From positions 1-9,548 of the forward strand of contig JADMKH010000052.1 of assembly GCA_018780025.1 (NCBI GenBank): a stretch of 9,548 bases of DNA, read 5' to 3'. Under the pieces are notes generated by a model, which was not told the DNA's origin, searched no databases, and saw nothing but the letters and a program-made list of their open reading frames with translations. The translations under genes and the position numbers were made by a program. Positions 1 through 6,211 of the stretch are shown here, piece by piece. This DNA comes from Thiobacillus sp. (GTDB lineage: Bacteria; Pseudomonadota; Gammaproteobacteria; Burkholderiales; Thiobacillaceae). Within the stretch, counting starts at the first letter, position 1; each line of letters starts with the position of its first letter.

Positions 1-659
1 CCGCGCAGCATCCGCGCCGCATGACCGTGGCCAACCGCACCGCCGAGCGCGCGCGTCCGCTGGCCGAGCGTTTCGGCGCCGGCGTGATTCCCCTCACCGC
101 GTTGCCGGACGAACTGCCGGCCTACGACATTATCATCACCTCCACCGCGAGTCCGCTGCCCATCCTCGGCAAGGGCTTGCTCGAGCGCGCGATCAAGCAG
201 CGCCGCCACCGACCGGTTTTCATTGTCGACCTCGCCGTGCCGCGCGACGTCGAAGCCGAAGTCGCCGACATGGACGACGTGTTCCTCTACAGCGTCGACG
301 ACCTCGGCCAGGTGGTGCGCGAAGGCATGGACAACCGCGTGGCGCAGGTGGTGCAAGCCGAGGCCATCATCGAAACCAGCGTGGAAAGTTTTGTGCACTG
401 GATGGAAGGGCGCGAAGTCGTGCCGGTCATTCGTTCGCTGCGCGACAATGCCGAGCGCCACCGTCGTCACGAAATCGAAAAAGCCGAAAAGGCCCTGGCA
501 CGCGGCGACGACCCGCATGCCGTGCTGGAAGCGATGAGCCACGCACTGTCCAACAAGCTGCTGCACGGCCCCACCCACGCGCTCAATCACGCCCTCACCG
601 ACGAGCGCGAACAACTCGTCCGCCTCATCAGCCAGTTGTACGGGCTGCATCAGGAATGA
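1..659 (+). CDS. hemA: Glutamyl-tRNA reductase, C-terminal part (5' end outside window)
   Basis: HemA reduces glutamyl-tRNA(Glu) with NADPH to glutamate-1-semialdehyde, the first committed step of C5-pathway tetrapyrrole (heme) synthesis in the cytoplasm. The reading frame is open from the window edge (first full codon at base 3), so the ATG at 21 is internal and the gene begins upstream. What is visible is the end of the NADPH-binding domain (AQHPRRMTVANRTAERA, then DIIITSTASPLPILGKG and VFIVDLAVPRDVE) followed by the long helical dimerisation domain (VVPVIRSLRDNAERHRRHEI, ALSNKLLHGPTHALN). These are characteristic HemA blocks. The stop TGA at 657-659 overlaps the prfA ATG at 656 (ATGA), which implies translational coupling and one operon with prfA and prmC. 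Nothing in the visible part looks degraded. Catalytic Cys and substrate-site residues lie in the missing N-terminal part. Confidence 0.97.
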   Translation, partial: AQHPRRMTVANRTAERARPLAERFGAGVIPLTALPDELPAYDIIITSTASPLPILGKGLLERAIKQRRHRPVFIVDLAVPRDVEAEVADMDDVFLYSVDDLGQVVREGMDNRVAQVVQAEAIIETSVESFVHWMEGREVVPVIRSLRDNAERHRRHEIEKAEKALARGDDPHAVLEAMSHALSNKLLHGPTHALNHALTDEREQLVRLISQLYGLHQE

Positions 660-1738
660 AAACGACGTTGTCCGACAAGCTCGCTCGCGCCGACGAGCGG
701 CTCGAGGAACTTGATGCGCTGCTGTCGCAGCCGGAAATTGCGGGCGACATGGAACGCTACCGCAAGCTCACGCGCGAGCACGCCGACCTCACCCCGGTGG
801 TCGCGCTGTATCGCCAATACCGGCAGGTCGAAGCTGATCAGCAGACCGCGCGCGAACTGCTTGCCGATCCGGACATGCGCGACCTGGCCGAAGCCGAGCT
901 CGCCGACGGCACAGCCCGCATCGCGCAGCTGGAAAGCGAGCTGCAAACCGCGCTGCTGCCGCGCGACCCCAACGACGAGCGCAATATCTTTCTGGAAATC
1001 CGTGCCGGCACCGGCGGCGACGAGTCCGCGCTGTTTGCCGGCAATCTGCTGCGCATGTATACGCGCTACGCCGAGCGCCAGGGCTGGAAAGTGGAAGTCG
1101 TGTCGGAGCATCCCGGCGAGGTCGGCGGCTACAAGGAAGCCATCGTGCGCATCGCCGGCCAGGGTGCGTATTCGCGGCTGAAATTCGAATCGGGCGGCCA
1201 CCGCGTGCAGCGGGTGCCGGAAACCGAATCGCAGGGCCGCATCCACACCTCGGCCTGCACCGTGGCGGTGATGCCGGAAGCCGATGAAGTCGGCGAAATC
1301 ACCATCAACCCGGCCGAGCTGCGCATCGATACCTACCGCGCATCGGGGGCCGGCGGCCAGCACATCAACAAGACCGACTCCGCGATTCGCATCACCCACC
1401 TGCCGACCGGACTGGTGGTCGAGTGCCAGGACGACCGCTCGCAACACCGCAACCGCGCCCAAGCGATGAGCGTGCTGGCGGCGCGGCTGAAAGACCGCGA
1501 ACTACAGGCCCAGCAAGCCGCGGAAGCCAGCACCCGCAAAAGTCTGGTCGGCACAGGCGACCGCTCCGACCGCATCCGCACCTATAATTTCCCGCAGGGC
1601 CGCATCACCGACCACCGCATCAACCTCACGCTCTACAAGATCGATGCGATGATGGACGGCGACCTGACCGAACTGTTCGATGCGCTGACGGCCGAACATC
1701 AGGCCGAATTACTGGCCACCCTTTCCGGCGAAGCCTGA
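656..1738 (+). CDS. prfA: Peptide chain release factor 1 (RF1)
   Basis: RF1 reads UAA and UAG stop codons on the ribosome and triggers hydrolysis of peptidyl-tRNA. The 360-aa product has the usual RF1 length. It has a helical N-terminal domain (about 1-100), the LEIRAGTGGDE block (about 113-123), and the stop-codon reading PxT tripeptide as PET at 188-190, inside HRVQRVPETESQGRIHTSA. The catalytic GGQ is at 233-235 within RASGAGGQHINKTDSAIRITH. The PxT motif separates RF1 from RF2, which has SPF there. The third position of the tripeptide (Thr) and the flanking residues are intact, while the middle residue is Glu rather than the Ala or Val of better studied factors. The ATG overlaps the hemA stop by four bases, with no well-spaced Shine-Dalgarno, so translation is probably coupled. 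The neighbouring prmC product would methylate Gln235. Confidence 0.98.
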   Translation: MKTTLSDKLARADERLEELDALLSQPEIAGDMERYRKLTREHADLTPVVALYRQYRQVEADQQTARELLADPDMRDLAEAELADGTARIAQLESELQTALLPRDPNDERNIFLEIRAGTGGDESALFAGNLLRMYTRYAERQGWKVEVVSEHPGEVGGYKEAIVRIAGQGAYSRLKFESGGHRVQRVPETESQGRIHTSACTVAVMPEADEVGEITINPAELRIDTYRASGAGGQHINKTDSAIRITHLPTGLVVECQDDRSQHRNRAQAMSVLAARLKDRELQAQQAAEASTRKSLVGTGDRSDRIRTYNFPQGRITDHRINLTLYKIDAMMDGDLTELFDALTAEHQAELLATLSGEA

Positions 1739-2587
1739 GTGAACGTCGCCCAGCTGCTCGACGATGCCACCGCCCGGATCGCCGCGGCGCTCGGGCTGGA
1801 AAAGCGCGAAGCCAGACTGGAAGCTCGCGTGCTCGCATCGCACACCTGGGGGGTGGATGCCGCGTGGTTGATTGCGCACGACACCGACGCACTATCAGAT
1901 TCGCAAATCGCGGCGTTTCAGTCCCTGTTGTCGCAGCGCCTGCAAGGCCGGCCCATCGCGTACCTCGTCGGGATGCGCGAGTTTTATGGCCGCCCCTTTC
2001 AGGTCTCGCCCGACGTCCTGATTCCGCGCCCCGACACCGAACTACTGGTCGAACTGGCGCTGGCACGCCTGCCGCCCGATCAACCCATGGATGTGCTGGA
2101 TCTGGGCACCGGCAGCGGGTGCATTGCGATTACCCTGGCGCTGGAGCGTCCGCTTGCGCGCGTCACAGCGGTAGATCGCTCTGCAACTGCGCTAACCATC
2201 GCACAGCGCAATGCCGATAACCTCAACGCTCATGTCGAATTTTTGATCAGCGACTGGTTTGCAGCCTTCGCCGGTCGGCGCTTCGACCTCATAGTCGGCA
2301 ATCCGCCTTACATCGCCCAAACCGATCCTCATCTGGCACGCGGCGATGTCCGTTTCGAACCGATGACCGCCCTGGCTGCCGGGCACGACGGCCTGGATGA
2401 CCTGCGCCGCCTGATCCCGGCCGCCTGCGCGCATCTCAATCCCGGTGGATCGCTCTTGCTGGAACATGGTTACGATCAGGCTGAAGCGGTCCAGCCCCTG
2501 TTGCGCATGAACAGGATTCAGCCTACGCAAAGCTGGGCGGATCTGGCGGGTATCCTGCGCGTCAGCGGCGGAAAACTGTCGAAATAA
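1739..2587 (+). CDS. prmC: Release factor glutamine methyltransferase PrmC
   Basis: PrmC (HemK) uses S-adenosylmethionine to methylate the side-chain amide of Gln in the GGQ motif of RF1 and RF2, which is needed for efficient termination. The 282-aa product has the N-terminal helical substrate-binding domain (about 1-75), GRPIAYLVGMREFYGRPF and VLIPRPDTE (70-101), and the SAM-binding loop DLGTGSGCIAI (121-131). The catalytic NPPY is at 188-191 in FDLIVGNPPYIAQ. All key motifs are intact and the length is normal. The start is a GTG at 1739 that directly abuts the prfA stop (TGA|GTG). No ATG lies nearby in frame, and the N-terminus aligns naturally from this GTG. Its position after prfA puts the enzyme next to its own substrate gene, a common bacterial arrangement. 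It is the last gene of the hemA-prfA-prmC operon. Confidence 0.96.
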   Translation: MNVAQLLDDATARIAAALGLEKREARLEARVLASHTWGVDAAWLIAHDTDALSDSQIAAFQSLLSQRLQGRPIAYLVGMREFYGRPFQVSPDVLIPRPDTELLVELALARLPPDQPMDVLDLGTGSGCIAITLALERPLARVTAVDRSATALTIAQRNADNLNAHVEFLISDWFAAFAGRRFDLIVGNPPYIAQTDPHLARGDVRFEPMTALAAGHDGLDDLRRLIPAACAHLNPGGSLLLEHGYDQAEAVQPLLRMNRIQPTQSWADLAGILRVSGGKLSK

Positions 2588-2724
2588 TTTACACACCCGT
2601 CTCAGAGGGTGGGGGAAGAACCGTTGAAACCCCCAGCGGTGGTTAATCCAGGTCGGCTGGCTGTATATTGGTGTGATTCTTGCTCTAATTGCTACTGGAT
2701 AAACAATGATGATCAAGGCCTGAC
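2588..2724 (+). other. Intergenic region between prmC and the cassette
   Basis: This 137-bp gap is more A/T-rich than the genes to its left. It has a 6-bp inverted repeat, TGGGGG at 2610-2615 and CCCCCA at 2630-2635, with a 14-nt loop. No T-tract follows, so it is not a convincing intrinsic terminator. A TATATT hexamer at 2664-2669 could be a -10 box for the next gene, but no good -35 lies 16-18 bp upstream. AAGG at 2715-2718, six bases before the ATG at 2725, is a reasonable ribosome binding site. A promoter for the cassette is probably here but cannot be placed with confidence. Confidence 0.4.
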
Positions 2725-3399
2725 ATGACCGACCGCTCACCCGACACCCAAGATAGCCAGAATGAAGCCACGCCAGACGACGCGTTCAACCCATCCCGTC
2801 GCAAGCTTACCGGTGCTGTACTTGGCGTATCCGCCGTGTTTACCCTGGCCAGTCGCCCGGTGTTGGCGGGCCAGTGCATGAGCCCTTCGGCTGCCGTGTC
2901 GGGGAATCTGAGCCAGCATGGCACGCCCACGGTGTGCAGTGGCTTGTCGCCAGGATACTGGAAAGAAAAGCCGGAATCGTGGCCTTCTCCTTATGCTCCA
3001 GGAACAGCAACCAACTCCAAAGTGAAAGGCCCAGGCTATACAAACCAGGTCCAAAACTGGAGCGAGGGTACGTTATTCCATCCAATTTTCTCAGGCAGCC
3101 AGTTTATGGCGGATCTCGACGACAACGCTACCACCGCTAAAACTTCGCTCTCCATGATGCAGGTCATGATAATGAGCGATGGCAACAATCCATGGGGCCT
3201 GAACGATCCCGACAACCTGGGGGCGCATATTGCCGCCGCGTTGCTGAATGCGAAAGCGGGCTTAACGCCCGTACTGTCGGAGGTTCAGGTAATCAACATA
3301 TGGAATGAGTGGGCGCTCAAGGGGTATTTTGAACCCACGGCCAACGTAAAATGGACCTCGGCCCAGATCGTGGAATACATCAAGACCACTTTCCACTGA
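2725..3399 (+). CDS. Exported protein with Tat-like signal and GYWK motif; candidate substrate of the downstream modification genes
   Basis: The function of this 224-aa product is unknown. It starts with a hydrophilic, acidic stretch (residues 1-23) rich in Asp, Ser, Thr and Asn. A twin-arginine motif follows, SRRKLTG (24-30, RR at 25-26), then a hydrophobic segment and a plausible signal peptidase site after VLA (46-48). The mature part has two cysteines (C51, C71) and the motif CSGLSPGYWKEKPESWP (71-87), resembling the GYWKNHP-type motif that I recall from assorted bacterial secreted proteins. The rest has no recognised domain and is rich in Asn, Trp and Gly. The ATG at 2725 has AAGG six bases upstream. 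It precedes a PqqD-like protein by 53 bp and is followed by kinase- and nucleotidyltransferase-like genes in the same direction, so it may be what they act on. Sampled GC is near 50%, against about 70% in hemA and prfA, which hints at a different origin. The export call is fairly sure, Tat over Sec less so, and the substrate role is inference. Confidence 0.82.
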   Translation: MTDRSPDTQDSQNEATPDDAFNPSRRKLTGAVLGVSAVFTLASRPVLAGQCMSPSAAVSGNLSQHGTPTVCSGLSPGYWKEKPESWPSPYAPGTATNSKVKGPGYTNQVQNWSEGTLFHPIFSGSQFMADLDDNATTAKTSLSMMQVMIMSDGNNPWGLNDPDNLGAHIAAALLNAKAGLTPVLSEVQVINIWNEWALKGYFEPTANVKWTSAQIVEYIKTTFH

Positions 3400-3452
3400 G
3401 CTTCCTTTCGCAGCGCATTTCGCAACCTTGAACAAGCATTCACTCATAGCGA

Positions 3453-3707
3453 TTGACACGCTTCCAGATCAAAACTTTTGAACGCGAGGCCGTCGTATTC
3501 GACACGGTCTCGGGTGACACGCATTTTCTTGCCCCGCTTACCGTGGCACTATTTCAGATCATCCAGAACAACCCTGGCATGACGGCGGACGAGATTGAAT
3601 CAACTTTGGCCGCCCGGCTCTTTCTACAGACCAGCCCCCAGTTCACCCGAATGACGGATGAAGCGATTATCAGCTTGCGCCGGATCGGCCTGCTGGCGCC
3701 GCCATGA
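3453..3707 (+). CDS. PqqD-like small protein of the HPr-rel-A type (putative peptide chaperone)
   Basis: This 84-aa protein resembles the PqqD-related family found beside HprK-related kinase A (NCBI name, as I recall: HPr-rel-A system PqqD family peptide chaperone). PqqD-like domains bind leader peptides and present them to modifying enzymes. The visible signature is VVFDTVSGDTHFLAPLTVAL (residues 14-33), where SGDTH-L is typical of the subfamily, then a winged-helix-like second half ending RRIGLLAPP. The start is uncertain. The frame opens after a TAG at 3447, the first possible start is TTG at 3453, no Shine-Dalgarno is visible, and the next in-frame ATG (3579-3581) would cut the core. TTG is therefore taken. 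The stop overlaps the next gene's ATG (ATGA at 3704-3707), so it is coupled to the kinase-like gene. Family assignment rests on the SGDTH block, small size and neighbours. Confidence 0.75.
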   Translation: MTRFQIKTFEREAVVFDTVSGDTHFLAPLTVALFQIIQNNPGMTADEIESTLAARLFLQTSPQFTRMTDEAIISLRRIGLLAPP

Positions 3708-4636
3708 AACTGCTGCAGCTCTCATCGTCCGACTTGCGGCAACAGCTTGCCGGAGAGGGTATATGGCTGCGGGCAGGCCCGTTTTCACTCACCATCCGCT
3801 CGAAAATACCGCATGTCGCAGAAGGACTGGCTGATCTTTATGGCCAGTTTGAAGTGCGCAGCTCGCGCCAGGCGTTCGCGGATTTTCACGTCGAGTTGAA
3901 TCCCCCTGCCATCCTGCGGCGCTGGTTTCGGCCTCAGGTGAGCTTTTCCTTCGACGGCAGCCTGCCGTTCAAGCCGCTGCCATTGGATCAGGCCTACCCC
4001 ATGCTGGAATGGGGCTTGAACTGGTGCGTATCGATGCATGCACATCATTACCTGATCATTCATGCCGCGGTCGTGGAAAAAAACGGCTTGGCGGCAATTC
4101 TTCCAGCCCCGCCCGGTTCAGGAAAAAGCACCCTGACTGCGGGCCTGGTGCTTTCCGGTTGGCGCCTGCTATCCGACGAACTGACCCTGATTGACCGCAA
4201 AACCGGCTTGATCCATGCATTGCCTCGTCCGGTCAGCCTGAAAAACCAGTCGATTGAGGTCATCCGCCAATTTAGCTCCGAAGCATTTATCAATCGCGCC
4301 ACCCACGACACGACCAAGGGCACCGTCGCACATATGCGCCCACCCAAAAGTAGCGTCCAGCGTCAATATGAACCCGCCCGTCCTGGCTGGGTAATTTTCC
4401 CCAAGTGGCGAGCCGATGCTGAAACACTGCTGACCCCCCGCTCCAAAGCACAGACATTCATGTTCCTGGCACAGAATGCATTCAACTATAGCCATCTCGG
4501 CACCGACGGTTTTCGTGTCGGCACCGCGTTGATCGGGCAGGTGGAATGCTACGATTTTCAATATGGTCAGCTGCACGAGGCCGTCGCGGCCTTTAACCGG
4601 CTCGCCGATACTTCCACCCAAGATGCACTTGTCTAG
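3704..4636 (+). CDS. HPr kinase-related P-loop protein (HprK-related kinase A type)
   Basis: This 310-aa protein belongs to the HPr kinase/phosphorylase-related P-loop proteins (matching, as I recall, the NCBI family HprK-related kinase A). HprK itself phosphorylates Ser46 of HPr, but this subgroup's target is not known. The N-terminal part (about 1-110) is not recognised and is probably involved in substrate binding. It is followed by YLIIHAAVVEKNG and the nucleotide-binding loop PAPPGSGKSTLTAGLVLSGW (134-153). That loop has Ala where the classical Walker A begins with Gly; GKS is at 140-142. An acidic Walker B-like segment follows, LLSDELTLIDR (155-165). The product is predicted cytoplasmic, with no signal peptide. 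Its ATG overlaps the PqqD-like gene's stop by four bases, and its 3' end overlaps the nucleotidyltransferase gene by 14 bases, so the three are probably co-translated. No HPr or other PTS gene is present in the window. The fold is likely; the substrate and reaction are unknown. Confidence 0.85.
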   Translation: MKLLQLSSSDLRQQLAGEGIWLRAGPFSLTIRSKIPHVAEGLADLYGQFEVRSSRQAFADFHVELNPPAILRRWFRPQVSFSFDGSLPFKPLPLDQAYPMLEWGLNWCVSMHAHHYLIIHAAVVEKNGLAAILPAPPGSGKSTLTAGLVLSGWRLLSDELTLIDRKTGLIHALPRPVSLKNQSIEVIRQFSSEAFINRATHDTTKGTVAHMRPPKSSVQRQYEPARPGWVIFPKWRADAETLLTPRSKAQTFMFLAQNAFNYSHLGTDGFRVGTALIGQVECYDFQYGQLHEAVAAFNRLADTSTQDALV

Positions 4637-5750
4637 ACATACCCGCGCGGACGCACCCAAGGACCTGGTTTCCCGCATGTTGCGCAGCCCCGATACGTTG
4701 CTCCGCTTCTCCATGGCCGACTGGGACATGCTGGTACGGCAGGCGCGTAGCGCAGGATTGCTAGCGCGTATTCACAATGTGTTGGCTCAACACAATATGA
4801 TTGAAGTCATTCCGGCCGAAGCGCGCTGGCATTTTGACTCAGCCGCGACCCTGGCTAACAAACAGCAACTGGCCGTACGTTGGGAAGTGGAACAAATCCG
4901 CACCGCGCTGGCCGGACTGGACTGCCCGCTTGTCGTGTTGAAGGGCGCAGCCTATGTGACGGCTAATTTGCCGGCCGCAAGCGGACGACTATTTAACGAC
5001 ATCGACATTCTGGTGCCGCGCAGTCTGCTGAACCAGGCTGAAGCCGCGTTGATGCTGGCGGGTTGGCATACAAGCGGGTTGTCCCCTTATGACGAGCGCT
5101 ACTACCGGCGCTGGATGCACGAAATTCCGCCGATGCAGCACCTGCACCGCGCCACGGTCATTGACGTGCATCACGCCATCCTACCCGATACCGCGCGCTA
5201 TTTTCCCGACCCCCAGAAATTGCTCAACCGCATCGTGCCCGCCGGGGATGACATGCCCGGCGTGTATGTCTTCTCTGCCGAGGACCGCATCCTGCATTCG
5301 GCCACGCATCTGTTTCATGACGGCGAACTGCCGCACGGCCTGCGCGACCTGACCGATCTCGACCTTCTGCTGCGTCACGAGGCGGCCGCACCTCATTTCT
5401 GGCCGCGCCTGGTGGCGCGCGCAGACAAACTCCAACTGGGGCGTTCGTTGTACTACGCGCTGCGCTACACGCAATATTTTCTTGATACGCCGGTGCCCGA
5501 AAAAGTATGGGATGACCTTCGCCCGGTTACCCCCCACTCCGCGCTTTTGAAGCTGATGGACAGCATTTTCAGCCGTGCGCTCGCCCCGGCACATGCCAGC
5601 TGCGATGATGCATTCAGTTCAGTCGCCCGCCAGGCGGCCTATGTTCGCGCCCATTGGCTGCGCATGCCCGCGCACTTATTGATTCCGCATCTGCTCCACA
5701 AAGCCTTTATCAGCCCGTATCTGGATAACAGCACAGCCAAACCGGCTTGA
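4623..5750 (+). CDS. Nucleotidyltransferase family protein (NTP_transf_5-like)
   Basis: This 375-aa protein looks like the nucleotidyltransferase family Pfam calls NTP_transf_5, whose members often sit beside HprK-related kinases and have no settled substrate. The visible core is CPLVVLKGAAYVTANLPA (101-118), then SGRLFNDIDILVP (120-132), with the two metal-binding acids of the polymerase-beta type site at D126 and D128. A probable third acid is D181 in TVIDVHHAI. The second half is helical with no obvious membrane span. The frame is open further upstream to an ATG at 4563, but that start would overlap the kinase gene by 74 bases and add 20 residues unlike the family. The ATG at 4623, overlapping by 14, is preferred. 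Its stop codon (5748-5750) lies inside the -35 box of the grxD promoter, so the cassette ends exactly where the next unit begins. Catalytic competence is plausible from the intact GR-DxD pattern; the acceptor is unknown. Confidence 0.84.
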   Translation: MHLSRHTRADAPKDLVSRMLRSPDTLLRFSMADWDMLVRQARSAGLLARIHNVLAQHNMIEVIPAEARWHFDSAATLANKQQLAVRWEVEQIRTALAGLDCPLVVLKGAAYVTANLPAASGRLFNDIDILVPRSLLNQAEAALMLAGWHTSGLSPYDERYYRRWMHEIPPMQHLHRATVIDVHHAILPDTARYFPDPQKLLNRIVPAGDDMPGVYVFSAEDRILHSATHLFHDGELPHGLRDLTDLDLLLRHEAAAPHFWPRLVARADKLQLGRSLYYALRYTQYFLDTPVPEKVWDDLRPVTPHSALLKLMDSIFSRALAPAHASCDDAFSSVARQAAYVRAHWLRMPAHLLIPHLLHKAFISPYLDNSTAKPA

Positions 5751-5774
5751 CGTCATCGCCGCCGCGGGTATAAT
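5747..5774 (+). promoter_or_regulatory. Sigma70-type promoter of grxD
   Basis: TTGACG at 5747-5752 and a perfect TATAAT at 5769-5774 are separated by 16 bp. Transcription would start near 5781, leaving a leader of about 34 nt before the grxD ATG. The -35 box overlaps the stop codon of the preceding gene. It is the best housekeeping promoter match seen in the window. Confidence 0.75.
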
Positions 5775-5802
5775 TCCCGACTATTCCAGTCAAGTATTGT
5801 TC

Positions 5803-5807
5803 AGGAG
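5803..5807 (+). promoter_or_regulatory. Ribosome binding site that sets the grxD start
   Basis: AGGAG lies seven bases before the ATG at 5815. An in-frame TTG at 5797 lies upstream of this site, so the Shine-Dalgarno argues for the ATG and against the longer form. Confidence 0.8.
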
Positions 5808-5814
5808 CCCTGAG

Positions 5815-6135
5815 ATGACCGCATTAGACCGAATTCGTGACCAAGTCACCACCAACACCGTTGTGCTGTACATGAAAGGCACCCCGCAATTTCCGCAATG
5901 CGGCTTTTCGTCGCGTGCAGCCCAAGTGCTGCAGGCTTGCGGCGTAACGGACTTTCTGGCCGTCAACGTGCTGGCCGACCCCGAAATTTTCGAAAATCTG
6001 AAGTATTACGCCAACTGGCCGACCTTCCCCCAGCTCTACATCAAGGGCGAGCTGGTCGGTGGTTGCGACATCATGGTTGAGATGTACCAGAAGGGCGAAA
6101 TACAGCCGCTGCTGGAAGCATCCAAAGCCGCTTAA
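5815..6135 (+). CDS. grxD: Monothiol CGFS glutaredoxin (Grx4/GrxD family)
   Basis: GrxD-type monothiol glutaredoxins bind a [2Fe-2S] cluster with glutathione and act in iron-sulfur cluster transfer, often with BolA-like proteins, in the cytoplasm. The 106-aa length is normal for the single-domain bacterial form. The CGFS active site is at residues 29-32, preceded by VVLYMKGTPQFPQ. The glutathione-binding blocks are NWPTFPQLYIKGELVGG (67-83) and CDI (84-86). All expected residues are present. The start is fixed by AGGAG upstream; the in-frame TTG further upstream is not used. The gene has its own sigma70-like promoter (5747-5774) and is closed by a hairpin terminator at 6152-6180. As I recall, it sits directly after hemA-prfA-prmC in many betaproteobacteria, whereas here a four-gene cassette lies between. 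Confidence 0.97.
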   Translation: MTALDRIRDQVTTNTVVLYMKGTPQFPQCGFSSRAAQVLQACGVTDFLAVNVLADPEIFENLKYYANWPTFPQLYIKGELVGGCDIMVEMYQKGEIQPLLEASKAA

Positions 6136-6151
6136 ACTGCCGCATTGCAAC

Positions 6152-6180
6152 AAAAAAGCCGACTGCGTGTCGGATTTTTT
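6152..6180. terminator. Bidirectional intrinsic terminator between grxD and ntrC
   Basis: Six A (6152-6157), then the stem CCGAC (6159-6163), loop TGCGT, stem GTCGG (6169-6173), then six T (6175-6180). The flanking A and T tracts can also pair across a single G/A mismatch. Either strand gives a hairpin followed by a U-run, so it can end grxD from the left and ntrC from the right (ntrC stop at 6212). Confidence 0.88.
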
Positions 6181-6211
6181 GTTTTCCTGAATATCCAGCC
6201 TGCCCGGCCGG

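Noticed and set aside
650..1462. Long open frame (270 codons) on the minus strand opposite prfA
   Set aside because: It lies wholly antisense to a clear RF1 gene. Its product is a low-complexity Ala/Arg/Gly/His-rich sequence typical of shadow frames in GC-rich DNA.
2610..2635. TGGGGG/CCCCCA inverted repeat as a terminator for the hemA-prfA-prmC operon
   Set aside because: The 14-nt loop is large, the stem short and no T-run follows; it was noted in the intergenic entry only.
2706..2723. Tiny open frame ATG ATG ATC AAG GCC TGA just before the exported-protein gene
   Set aside because: It has five sense codons, no ribosome binding site and no sign of an attenuator; it most likely arises by chance beside the real Shine-Dalgarno.
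3453..3481. TTGACA at 3453-3458 as a -35 box
   Set aside because: The hexamer 17 bp downstream (TTTTGA) is a poor -10, and the site coincides with the start of the PqqD-like coding region.
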